From positions 1 to 21,419 of the forward strand of contig JBMYXZ010000012.1 of the NCBI GenBank assembly GCA_049608925.1: a DNA stretch of 21,419 nt. The letters run 5' to 3'. How positions within the stretch are numbered: position 1 is the stretch's first letter; each line of letters starts with the position of its first letter. Source of the DNA: JBMYXZ01 sp049608925. GTDB taxonomy: Bacteria > Pseudomonadota > Alphaproteobacteria > JAGOMX01. The position numbers were made by a program, and so were the translations under genes. Positions 14,843-21,419 of this stretch are shown here, piece after piece. Under the pieces are notes generated by a model. That model ran no database searches and was not told the DNA's origin. It worked only from the letters and a program-made list of their open reading frames with translations.

Positions 14843-16935
14843 TACCCCTCCAGTTTTGAAAAATCAGCGACCTTGTGTAGGGTCGTTCGTATCATAGATA
14901 GTAAGCGCAAGCGGTTATGTCGATGGTTTTCGTTGTCAGCATTTACGGTTACCTGATCAAAGAAAGCATCTATGTAGGGGCGGAGTCCCGCTACATATGT
15001 CATAGCTTGTTCATAGTCTTGCCCGCTGATGCTGGTTTGAATGTCATTCATGCTTGCGCTTAAAGCTTCAAACAGCTTCTTCTCTGGCGCTTCAACCAGT
15101 AAGTCAGGCGATACGGTTGCGTTGTATTGGGTGGCGTCTTTTTTCTCTTCAATTGAGACAATGTTGCTGGCGCGTCTGTATGCTGTTAACAGGCTTGTCG
15201 CCACATCTCCTTGATGGTTCATGAAGTTATGAAGTGCTTCGACACGCGCACGTAGCAAAGACAGGGGCACACTCAGCCCATCGGTTGCCACAACGGCACT
15301 AATGTGATCATGGCGCAGACCTTGTTCGCGCCAGAAGACCTTCAAGCGATCAAGGAAAAAGCTTGTAAGATCCGCTGTTAGCTCTGCTTCACTGCACAAT
15401 CCTTCGGTGCCTTGATAGCCTTTAAAGGCTATGCTTATCAGGTCTGTTAAGCTTAACTCTGGTAGCCCTTCCAGAAGACGAATAATGCCGATGGCTGCGC
15501 GCCTTAAGGCATATGGATCTTTAGATCCAGTAGGCTTTACGCCGATCGCAAAAAAGCCAACCAGCGTATCGATTTTATCGGCAAGTGCCACAACCTTGCC
15601 AGTTTCAGATCTTGGTAAGCGTTCATCATTGCCTTTGGGTAGATAATGATCTGCGATAGCTTCGGCAATTTCGGTGGATTCGCCTTGGTGCAAGGCATAA
15701 TAATACCCCATGATACCTTGAAGCTCTGGGAATTCCCCAACCATCTCGGTGCATAGATCTGCTTTGCAGAGCTGGGCAGCACGTTGGCAGGCTTTTGTGT
15801 CACCAGCTGCAATGTTTTCTGCTAGCTTTGTGAGGCGTGCAACTTTCTGATCCATCATGCCTAGGCGATCAAAGAACACATCTTGATCTAGGTGCGATCC
15901 ATGCTCATCAAGGCTTTTTTGACGATCAAGGTCCCAGAAGAATTTTGCATCAGCTAGGCGTGCTCTTAGAACGCGTTCATATCCATGGGTTAAAGCCTTG
16001 CCGCCATCTGGCGCAGAAATATTGGCAGCTACGATGAAGTTCGGGGCTAACCTGCCAGTGGAATCCTCAAGAGCGAAATACCGTTGATGCACGCGCATCG
16101 CGGTGATCAAGACTTCTTGTGGGATATCCATAAATTCTTGATCGATAGAGCAGTAAGTCATCACGGGCCACTCGACCAAGCCAGTGACTTCGGTGATCAA
16201 GCCGGCATCATCATGCAGCTGTTGGCCATTTTGGCTTGCCAGCTTTTCGGCCTCTTTTGTGATAATATCGCGGCGCTCTCGATGATCAACGATCACATGT
16301 GCCTGGCGCAAATCACTTATATATTGTTCTGCTGTGCTGATCTTAATAGCGTCTGGATGGTGAAAGCGATGTCCAACGGTTGTGTCGCCTATCTCAAGAC
16401 TATGTCCTTGCAGATCAATTGTACCTGACACGCGTTTACCGTCATACAGGCACAAAATATGCTGAAGTGGCCGTACCCAAGTAGATTGATTCGCCATCCA
16501 CCGCATGGACTTTGGCCATGTGTAGGTGCTGATAAATTCTTGAATCAGCTCTGGCAGCAGGTCCTGTACACTGCGACCAAGTGTTTTAATCGTTGCAATG
16601 TAAAAGGTTCCCTTAGGAGTCTCACGTTTTTCACATTCATCCAGACTGGATAGACCAGATGATTTTAAAAACCCCTGGATAGCCTGATCAGGGGCACCTT
16701 CTCTGGGGCCACGCTTTTCTTCTTCGGTATCGGGTTGTTCAGCAGCTAAATCTGAAACCACCAAAGCCATTCTGCGGGGGGAGATGTATCCTTTCATATC
16801 TCCATGTGGCAGCTGCAGCTTTTCAAACTTTGTTTTAAAGAAAGATTTAAAATCATCGATGGCGCGTTGTTGCATGCGCGCGGGGATCTCTTCGCTTAAG
16901 ATTTCAATAAGAAGTTCACCAGTTTTTATGCTCAT
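14842..16935 (-). CDS. glyS: Glycyl-tRNA synthetase beta subunit
   Basis: The 697-residue beta subunit of the alpha2beta2 bacterial glycyl-tRNA synthetase binds and positions tRNA-Gly. Family marks are the beginning ELLIEILSEEIPARM, the segment RRMALVVSDLAAEQPD, KSMRWMANQSTWVRPLQ, the HD-like region VGEFPELQGIMGYYY, and LADKIDTLVGFFAIG followed by KDPYALRRAAIGIIR. The C-terminal anticodon-binding part ends near KVADFSKLEG. The length is normal. It overlaps glyQ by four bases (ATGA) and cdd by one base. Confidence 0.98.
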   Translation of the reverse strand: MSIKTGELLIEILSEEIPARMQQRAIDDFKSFFKTKFEKLQLPHGDMKGYISPRRMALVVSDLAAEQPDTEEEKRGPREGAPDQAIQGFLKSSGLSSLDECEKRETPKGTFYIATIKTLGRSVQDLLPELIQEFISTYTWPKSMRWMANQSTWVRPLQHILCLYDGKRVSGTIDLQGHSLEIGDTTVGHRFHHPDAIKISTAEQYISDLRQAHVIVDHRERRDIITKEAEKLASQNGQQLHDDAGLITEVTGLVEWPVMTYCSIDQEFMDIPQEVLITAMRVHQRYFALEDSTGRLAPNFIVAANISAPDGGKALTHGYERVLRARLADAKFFWDLDRQKSLDEHGSHLDQDVFFDRLGMMDQKVARLTKLAENIAAGDTKACQRAAQLCKADLCTEMVGEFPELQGIMGYYYALHQGESTEIAEAIADHYLPKGNDERLPRSETGKVVALADKIDTLVGFFAIGVKPTGSKDPYALRRAAIGIIRLLEGLPELSLTDLISIAFKGYQGTEGLCSEAELTADLTSFFLDRLKVFWREQGLRHDHISAVVATDGLSVPLSLLRARVEALHNFMNHQGDVATSLLTAYRRASNIVSIEEKKDATQYNATVSPDLLVEAPEKKLFEALSASMNDIQTSISGQDYEQAMTYVAGLRPYIDAFFDQVTVNADNENHRHNRLRLLSMIRTTLHKVADFSKLEG

Positions 16936-17822
16936 GCGGCAACTCCTTCAACATATACAGCACAACAAGCTTTGGCGAGGTTGCGAACGCGTGCGATATA
17001 GCCTGCACGTTCAGGGACGCTGATGACCCCACGCGCATCCAGCAGGTTAAACAAATGGCTAGCCTTAATGCAGTGATCATAGGCGGGCAAAGCCAAGCCT
17101 TGATTGACAAGATTTTGGCATTCAGCTTCAGCATCTTGGAAATGCTTGAATAGCTGATCCGTGGTTGCGTGCTCAAAGTTATAGGCCGAGAATTCGCGCT
17201 CGTTTCGCAAGAAAACATCTCCGTAGGTCATGGGCTGTGGCCCTTCTGGATCGTTCCATGCCAGATCATAGACATTGTCAACATCTTGGATAGCCATGAC
17301 AATGCGCTCGAGGCCATAAGTCAGTTCAACAGTTACAGGATCACAGTCGAATCCACCGACCTGTTGGAAGTAAGTATATTGCGTAACTTCAAGGCCATCA
17401 CACCAGACTTCCCAGCCCAGTCCAAAGGCGCCCAACGTTGGGCTTTCCCAGTCGTCTTCCACAAACCGAATATCATGCATGTTTGGGTCGATACCGATTG
17501 CACGTAAACTATCAAGGTACATCTCTTGAATGTTTTCCGGAGACGGTTTGATAACCACCTGAAACTGATGGAACAGTTGCATACGATTGGGGTTTTCTCC
17601 ATAGCGCCCATCAGATGGTCTGCGCGACGGCTGTACATAACATGCGCGCCAATGCTCTGGCCCAAGGGAGCGCAGAGTGGTAGCAGGGTGGAACGTTCCG
17701 GCACCCATCTCTACATCATAGGGTTGCAGCAGGACACAGCCTTGCTCGCCCCAAAATTTTTGCAGTCTGAAAATGACGTCTTGAAAGGATAAGACTTTTT
17801 TACTCATGAACCTATCTAGCAT
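16932..17822 (-). CDS. glyQ: Glycyl-tRNA synthetase alpha subunit
   Basis: The alpha subunit carries the class II catalytic site that activates glycine. Hallmarks: FQDVIFRLQKFWGEQGC, GAGTFHPATTLRSLGPEHW, YVQPSRRPSDGRYGENPNR, HQFQVVIKPSP, FVEDDWESPTLGAFGLGWEV and YTYFQQVGG. The longest frame begins at 17822 (296 residues). The in-frame ATG at 17807 (291 residues, MSKKVLSFQD) has a short AGG just upstream and fits family length equally well, so it may be the true start. A promoter with a perfect -35 box lies directly upstream. First gene of glyQ-glyS-cdd-def. Confidence 0.97.
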   Translation of the reverse strand: MLDRFMSKKVLSFQDVIFRLQKFWGEQGCVLLQPYDVEMGAGTFHPATTLRSLGPEHWRACYVQPSRRPSDGRYGENPNRMQLFHQFQVVIKPSPENIQEMYLDSLRAIGIDPNMHDIRFVEDDWESPTLGAFGLGWEVWCDGLEVTQYTYFQQVGGFDCDPVTVELTYGLERIVMAIQDVDNVYDLAWNDPEGPQPMTYGDVFLRNEREFSAYNFEHATTDQLFKHFQDAEAECQNLVNQGLALPAYDHCIKASHLFNLLDARGVISVPERAGYIARVRNLAKACCAVYVEGVAA

Positions 17823-17843
17823 AATGTCTGTAAAATCTCTTCA

Positions 17844-17872
17844 AAGCTATCGTCTGCAAGGGGTTATGTCAA
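17844..17872 (-). promoter_or_regulatory. Sigma-70-type promoter of the glyQ operon
   Basis: On the minus strand TTGACA (17867-17872) is followed after 17 bases by TAGCTT (17844-17849), 21 bases before the glyQ ATG. The -35 is perfect, the -10 is weak. The leader would be short, with no room for a T-box or attenuator. Confidence 0.45.
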
Positions 17873-17873
17873 G

Positions 17874-17902
17874 TTGATCAAGCAGTAATTGACTGCTAAT
17901 CT
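17874..17902 (+). promoter_or_regulatory. Candidate promoter of the small membrane protein with a palindrome in its spacer
   Basis: TTGATC (17874-17879), 17 bases, then TAATCT (17897-17902). The spacer holds a perfect inverted repeat AGCAGT-N5-ACTGCT (17881-17897), placed where a repressor would block RNA polymerase. The -35 boxes of this promoter and the glyQ promoter are back to back. Confidence 0.3.
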
Positions 17903-17924
17903 AATCCAGAAGGGAAGGTGCTTG

Positions 17925-18227
17925 ATGAAAATCATTTCATACGTTATGTCAGTGTTTCTTTTAATATCACCAGCCATTGCTGGCGATGAAGATGGCGATG
18001 ATTACTGGTCGCAGGCCAAAAAATATGTTGAAGAAATTCCTGACAAATATATAGCAGGTGGGATGTTAGCCTCGGGGGCTGGCTTGTTGTTTCTTGGCGC
18101 CTCAGCAGCAAGGAAGGGCAAATTAAATAAAGCGGCTGCAGCTGGCTCGACAGGATTCGTTTTGCTTGTGATGGGCGGGCTTGGATGGATGATTAGCTCG
18201 GATGATAAGAAGAAGCCTTCTTTCTAG
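17925..18227 (+). CDS. Small unrecognised exported/membrane protein
   Basis: I do not recognise this 100-residue protein. The ATG at 17925 has AAGG 6 bases upstream and opens a clean signal peptide (MKIISYVMSVFLLISPAIAG). A longer in-frame ATG at 17889 lies in the promoter region and has no ribosome site. The mature part begins with an acidic stretch (DEDGDDYW), then an amphipathic helix (AKKYVEEIPDKYIAGG), then two Gly/Ala-rich hydrophobic helices separated by a basic turn (RKGKLNKAA), and ends with Lys and Asp residues. This is a helical hairpin of about 20 plus 20 residues in the inner membrane. Its last 35 bases overlap the convergent transporter gene. Function unknown. Confidence 0.7.
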   Translation: MKIISYVMSVFLLISPAIAGDEDGDDYWSQAKKYVEEIPDKYIAGGMLASGAGLLFLGASAARKGKLNKAAAAGSTGFVLLVMGGLGWMISSDDKKKPSF

Positions 18228-19443
18228 ATCTGGCCCCCACAGTCAAAGCCATTGGCATCAGGCTGATCACCGCGGCAAAATAACACAGCGGCACCCACGA
18301 GATGTTTGTGCCTTGCCATAACAGCATGCAGAAGAATGGTGTGCTGGCAGATATAGTCACAGAGGCCAGAGTGTGCCCCAGGCTCATCCCGCGATAGCGC
18401 ACACGCACAGGGAGCTTGTCCATGACATAGACGTGACCAGGCACAATAAACAGGGGGATACAGCAGGTAGTCACGGCAAGAAGCCACATCGGCAAAGTGC
18501 CCAGGATCAGGCAGGCGATATTGCACAACGTCATTGCTAGTAAGCTGATAGACCCCAGCATGATCAGCCTTACGGCGCCGATTCTGTCGCCTATAATTCC
18601 TGCGATGGGCGAGGTAGCTGCCATAATAAATGTCATGATGGACATGGCGAAAGTTGCCTGGCTGCCGGAAAATATATTGAGAACCGAGGATGCATAGGTC
18701 GGCCAAAAGACTATATAAAAGTGATATACGCCGCCAGCTGCTCCACAGATCAGAAAGTTTGCAAGCAACGCGGGCCAGTGGTCTTGTAATATATCCCTAA
18801 AGCCAGACTGATCAAGATCGTTGTTAGCTGTAAAGGCTGGGGTTTCTTCAAGGTGTCGCCTGAAAAACAGTGTCGCAATGCCCATGAAGCCGCCCAGCAA
18901 AAAGGGTAGGCGCCAGGCCCAATCGGGCAGCTGCAAAACGTCCAAGGTGGCAACAGTGGTGGCAGCCAAATGGATGCCAACCATGCAGCTAAGGCCTATT
19001 AAGCTGTTGGCAAAACATCGCTGGCTTTTCTTGACGTGCTCCAGAATGTAAACGACGACCCCGTCATACTCACCCGCTAGGAAGATACCTTGTGTAAATC
19101 GCAAAATCAGTAAGGCCGCAGGGCTTATCCATCCCCAGTCGTGGTATCCTGGCAACAGGCCTATGGCAGTAGTCGGTATGGCAATGCCTATCATGCTGTA
19201 GCGTAATGAAACTTTGCGGCCAAGCATGTCACCCAGTCTGCCAAAGATAATGGCGCCTAAAGGTTTTGCAAGCGCCCCAGTCGCATAGACGGCAAAAGTC
19301 TTAATCAATGAGACGGTGGTATCTTGACTAGGGAAAAAATGACTAGCGATGATAGCGGCTGAAAACCCATAAAGGGCATAATCAAAATATTCAACCATGG
19401 TTCCCGATAGGGCGGTCAGGAATAAGCGTTTCTTGTGTAACAT
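18193..19443 (-). CDS. MFS transporter of the metabolite:H+ symporter type, under TPP riboswitch control (probable thiamine-related importer)
   Basis: The 416-residue protein has twelve predicted membrane helices and the MFS signature GRLGDMLGRK between helices 2 and 3. The beginning SGTMVEYFDYALYGF and RFTQGIFLAGEYDGVVVYILEH are typical of the MHS family that includes ProP and ShiA. Sequence alone gives no substrate. The gene is preceded by a TPP riboswitch whose aptamer contains its ribosome-binding site, so synthesis should fall when thiamine pyrophosphate is plentiful. From that I infer uptake of thiamine, its phosphate or a precursor such as HMP. The ATG at 19443 lies only a few bases after the aptamer. 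The 3' end overlaps the small membrane protein gene by 35 bases. Confidence 0.88.
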   Translation of the reverse strand: MLHKKRLFLTALSGTMVEYFDYALYGFSAAIIASHFFPSQDTTVSLIKTFAVYATGALAKPLGAIIFGRLGDMLGRKVSLRYSMIGIAIPTTAIGLLPGYHDWGWISPAALLILRFTQGIFLAGEYDGVVVYILEHVKKSQRCFANSLIGLSCMVGIHLAATTVATLDVLQLPDWAWRLPFLLGGFMGIATLFFRRHLEETPAFTANNDLDQSGFRDILQDHWPALLANFLICGAAGGVYHFYIVFWPTYASSVLNIFSGSQATFAMSIMTFIMAATSPIAGIIGDRIGAVRLIMLGSISLLAMTLCNIACLILGTLPMWLLAVTTCCIPLFIVPGHVYVMDKLPVRVRYRGMSLGHTLASVTISASTPFFCMLLWQGTNISWVPLCYFAAVISLMPMALTVGARSRKKASSYHPS

Positions 19444-19445
19444 TT

Positions 19446-19528
19446 GCGTACTCTCCCTTCGCAGGTGTTAACCAGTGCAGGTTCAAAGGGTATGTCTCAG
19501 CTGGCAGTCCAGCACCCCCGGTATACTT
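19446..19528 (-). promoter_or_regulatory. TPP (THI-box) riboswitch
   Basis: On the minus strand this 83-base leader contains the THI-box in order: GGGGGTGC; the small stem CTGG-ACTG-CCAG; the pyrimidine-sensing CTGAGA; ACCCTTTGAACCTG; the P5 loop around TGGTTAACACC; and the closing TGCGAAGGGA. All of these match the conserved TPP aptamer except GCAC where GATC is usual after CCTG. The Shine-Dalgarno (GGAG, 19453-19456) is part of the closing AGGGAGAG strand, 9 bases before the MFS ATG. Ligand binding should therefore hide the ribosome site directly, with no separate expression platform or terminator. Such direct sequestration has been described for THI-boxes in alphaproteobacteria. Confidence 0.95.
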
Positions 19529-19531
19529 GGC

Positions 19532-19560
19532 ATATTTCAAAAATAATTAGGCCGTGTCAA
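19532..19560 (-). promoter_or_regulatory. Promoter of the riboswitch-MFS transcript
   Basis: On the minus strand a perfect TTGACA (19555-19560) is followed after 17 bases by AAATAT (19532-19537). Transcription would start at about 19525, right at the 5' edge of the TPP aptamer, which supports the assignment. Confidence 0.45.
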
Positions 19561-19793
19561 GAAATATACTTGATCCAGTTTTAAAAAATCTTTAGAAATA
19601 TTTTCAGAAAATTTGATTTTATTTCGAATCAGATTGTGTTGCGAATGTGACACACAGAAGTTTAAAACTTTAGTTTCGGTATTCTTCTGATTGCGGTGCG
19701 TTCGTATTCAGCGTTAACTGAAACTACATATTTGGGAAGTTGGTGCTTTGTGCTGCTTCCATGTTTAATGATACGTATACTGGAGGTATCTAA
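19561..19793 (+). promoter_or_regulatory. Upstream region of the porin gene
   Basis: No gene is visible here. The region is AT-rich in its first half. It contains a perfect inverted repeat AAGTTT-A-AAACTT (19658-19670) and two possible -35 boxes, TTGATC (19570 area) and TTGCGA (19639 area), each with only a weak -10 at 17 bases. A strong ribosome site GGAGG lies 7 bases before the porin ATG. The distance suggests a long 5' untranslated leader, but I cannot fix the start of transcription. Confidence 0.3.
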
Positions 19794-21101
19794 ATGAAAA
19801 AGTTTTTGTTGGGAAGTTCAGCACTATGCTTAGCGCTAGGTCTTTCCGTTGCCGCAGTTGATAATGCTTCTGCTGCACAATCTAAAAAGCCTACCCTGTC
19901 TATCAGCGGTCAAGTTCTTGCGACTTACCACCTGTTTGACAATGGTAACAACAATGGCGTTGCTCATGAAAAGGGCCACGGCGGTCACTTTGAAATGGCT
20001 GACTCATTCTTGGCATTCATGATCAGCGGGCGCATGGATCAGCTTCTACAAACAAAGTATGACTGGTTGGTTACTCTTGATGGTAACACAGACAAGGATA
20101 ACTCAGCGATTGTTGAGACAAACCGTCTTCGCCTAAAGGGTGAATGGGGTACATTCATGTTTGGTAACCACCAAGGTGTTGAAAACTTCATGGCACGTGG
20201 TGCATTCGGTGTAATGGGTGCAACTGGTGGTTTTGATGGTAACCTATTTACCGTTCTTAACTGCCCAACTGGTGTGTTCACAGGTACTGACCTTGTTGGT
20301 GCGACAAAGTACGCAACAAAGGCAACTTACGTAACACCTCGCGTATTTGGATTGCAAGCTGGTGTATCATACACAGTCAACAGCGAACATCGCGGCGAAG
20401 GCAAAAAGTCTGGTCCACATAACGGTACAAGCAAAAAGACTCCAGGACAGCCGTTCAGCATGAACACATGGGCTGCTGGTGTTAACTTCTTGCACGAGTT
20501 TGAGAACGGATTCGGTGTTGCACTGTCTGCAACTGGAATCACTGCACGCACAAGAACACCATCACGTCGTGCACTTGATACAACACGCACATTCTCATAC
20601 GATCCAACAAGCTTCGTAACTTTGAACCAAACTCTTAACCGCGAGCGTGTTGAGTCTTATGCTCTTGGTGCAGTATTCTCATTCCGTGGATGGGAATTGG
20701 GTCTTGAGTACCTAGACAATGGTGATTCTCGTGAAATCAGAGACACACGTCTATTCGCAAGCAACGGTTTTGGCACTGTTGGTGAGTTCAATGCCGGTGA
20801 GGCATACAGCGTTGCGCTGAGCTACACATTTGGCTCAGACAAGGTTGCTGCTGGTTACTACCACTCAGAGCGTAAGTATGCTGGTAAAGACTGTGACGCA
20901 ACAATCTACTCTGTCACATACGACCGTAAACTTGCTCCTGGCCTATCTTTCTTCGCAGAAGGAAACGTGGCTGGCATGAGCACGCACGAAGACGCTGTTA
21001 ACTTTGATAACACTCTATATCAAGCTGACAAAGGCTTTGCTAAGGGCGTACACGGCAACAATGCGAAGCATGTTGCTCTTGGATTTAAGTTCAAGTTCTA
21101 A
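19794..21101 (+). CDS. Outer-membrane porin
   Basis: The 435-residue protein is a general gram-negative porin. A signal peptide ends near NASA (residue 27). The mature chain is a succession of alternating polar/aromatic beta strands (LSISGQVLATYHLF, NRLRLKGEWGTFMFGNHQG, LQAGVSYTV, WELGLEYLDNG, AYSVALSYTFG, TIYSVTYDRKL, LSFFAEGNV) with loops rich in Gly, Asn and Lys. It ends in Phe (ALGFKFKF), the outer-membrane insertion signal. FGNHQGVENFMARGAFGVMG resembles the constriction region of trimeric 16-strand porins. Codon use is strongly restricted (many GGT, CGT, AAC, GTT) compared with its neighbours, and the ribosome site GGAGG is strong, so it is probably a very abundant protein. It is monocistronic, with a terminator 20 bases downstream. 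Confidence 0.93.
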   Translation: MKKFLLGSSALCLALGLSVAAVDNASAAQSKKPTLSISGQVLATYHLFDNGNNNGVAHEKGHGGHFEMADSFLAFMISGRMDQLLQTKYDWLVTLDGNTDKDNSAIVETNRLRLKGEWGTFMFGNHQGVENFMARGAFGVMGATGGFDGNLFTVLNCPTGVFTGTDLVGATKYATKATYVTPRVFGLQAGVSYTVNSEHRGEGKKSGPHNGTSKKTPGQPFSMNTWAAGVNFLHEFENGFGVALSATGITARTRTPSRRALDTTRTFSYDPTSFVTLNQTLNRERVESYALGAVFSFRGWELGLEYLDNGDSREIRDTRLFASNGFGTVGEFNAGEAYSVALSYTFGSDKVAAGYYHSERKYAGKDCDATIYSVTYDRKLAPGLSFFAEGNVAGMSTHEDAVNFDNTLYQADKGFAKGVHGNNAKHVALGFKFKF

Positions 21102-21121
21102 TCGAACAAGAACCGATCTAA

Positions 21122-21155
21122 AAAAGAAGGAGGGGATTTTCCCCTCCTTTTTTTA
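21122..21155 (+). terminator. Rho-independent terminator of the porin gene
   Basis: AAGGAGGGG (21128-21136) pairs perfectly with CCCCTCCTT (21142-21150) over a 5-base ATTTT loop, followed by a further run of five T. The A-run before the stem would let it work in the reverse direction too. Confidence 0.95.
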
Positions 21156-21209
21156 TGGGTGTATGATTGGGGCAGGAGTGTATGGCTGCTAAGCCCTTCT
21201 TCTTGCCGA

Positions 21210-21405
21210 TTGACTTATAACTATCCGGGATAAATTTTTAATGGAGGGAGAACATTGCTGTTTCAAGGCTCTCTCCACTCAACTCCACACACTCCGACTT
21301 TCCGCGGCTTGACCCATAAGTGTCCGGAATAATTTACGCTGGATGGAAGAGCATGCTGTTTTAGGACTTTCTCATCCCTCTACCCCACACTCCGACGCTC
21401 CGGGC
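21210..21405. repeat. Two tandem diverged copies of a ~98-bp hairpin-forming element
   Basis: Copy A is 21210-21308 (99 bases) and copy B is 21309-21405 (97 bases). Both begin TTGAC, share ATAA, TCCGG and ATAA, then TGGA.GGA, GCTGTTT and CCACACTCCGAC, and end TCCG.G; identity by eye is about two thirds. Each has a central hairpin: GGAGGGAG/CTCTCTCC in A (21243-21250 with 21269-21276) and GGATGGAAGAG/CTTTCTCATCC in B (21341-21351 with 21367-21377, one mismatch). The stems differ by compensatory changes (G-C to T-A at the fourth pair), while GCTGTTT in the loop is kept. No open reading frame covers them. I do not recognise the family. Confidence 0.7.
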
Positions 21406-21418
21406 TTTATGCCCGGAG
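21398..21418. other. Strong GC hairpin at the right edge
   Basis: CTCCGGGC (21398-21405) pairs perfectly with GCCCGGAG (21411-21418) over TTTAT. The window ends one base later, so whether a T-run follows, making it a terminator, or a further repeat copy, cannot be seen. It has no equally strong counterpart at the end of copy A. Confidence 0.6.
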
Positions 21419-21419
21419 T

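Noticed and set aside
21210..21405. CRISPR-like array at the right edge
   Set aside because: Only two ~98-bp diverged copies, directly abutting with no spacers.

Overview
The window looks like part of an alphaproteobacterial chromosome of moderate G+C content. The clearest lineage marker is the flagellar block at the left edge. There fliF, fliG, fliH, fliN and flbD lie head to tail, the order known from the Caulobacter fliF operon, and FlbD is characteristic of Alphaproteobacteria. The short NAD kinase, the separate alpha and beta subunits of glycyl-tRNA synthetase and the 16-strand type porin fit. I cannot name the genus. No insertion sequence, prophage or CRISPR array is visible.

Layout. 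1-4361 (minus): the flagellar C-ring/MS-ring operon, ending in a sigma-54 activator (FlbD) cut by the window edge. 4362-4619: divergent AT-rich control region. 4620-5699 (plus): an unrecognised 359-residue, probably all-helical protein. 5788-6491: a small tRNA cluster (Leu-UAA plus; Pro-GGG and Glu-UUC minus) with a FosA-like fosfomycin-resistance thiol transferase gene wedged between tRNA-Leu and tRNA-Pro. 6559-8827: divergent dps and znuA sharing one 18-bp perfect palindrome, with nadK overlapping the end of znuA. 8869-8945: tRNA-Pro(UGG). 8956-13112 (minus): an RND efflux pump and its periplasmic adaptor. 13286-13882 (plus): a DsbA-like thiol oxidoreductase. 13872-17822 (minus): the tightly coupled glyQ-glyS-cdd-def operon, in which def has an altered motif 2. 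17925-18227 (plus): a small unknown membrane protein. 18193-19443 (minus): an MFS transporter preceded by a TPP riboswitch. 19794-21101 (plus): an abundant-type porin with a strong terminator. 21210-21419: two tandem diverged copies of a ~98-bp hairpin-forming repeat.

How it works together. The flagellar operon builds the basal-body ring and switch and carries its own late-gene activator. The efflux pump, FosA-like enzyme, Dps and zinc-binding protein are defence and homeostasis functions. The most informative regulatory find is the TPP riboswitch. Its aptamer contains the Shine-Dalgarno of the transporter gene, so the otherwise generic MHS-type MFS protein is probably a thiamine-related importer. 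The most open items are the 359-residue protein, the FosA-like enzyme with Asn in place of the active-site Thr9, the variant deformylase, and the tandem repeat with compensatory stem changes at the right edge.
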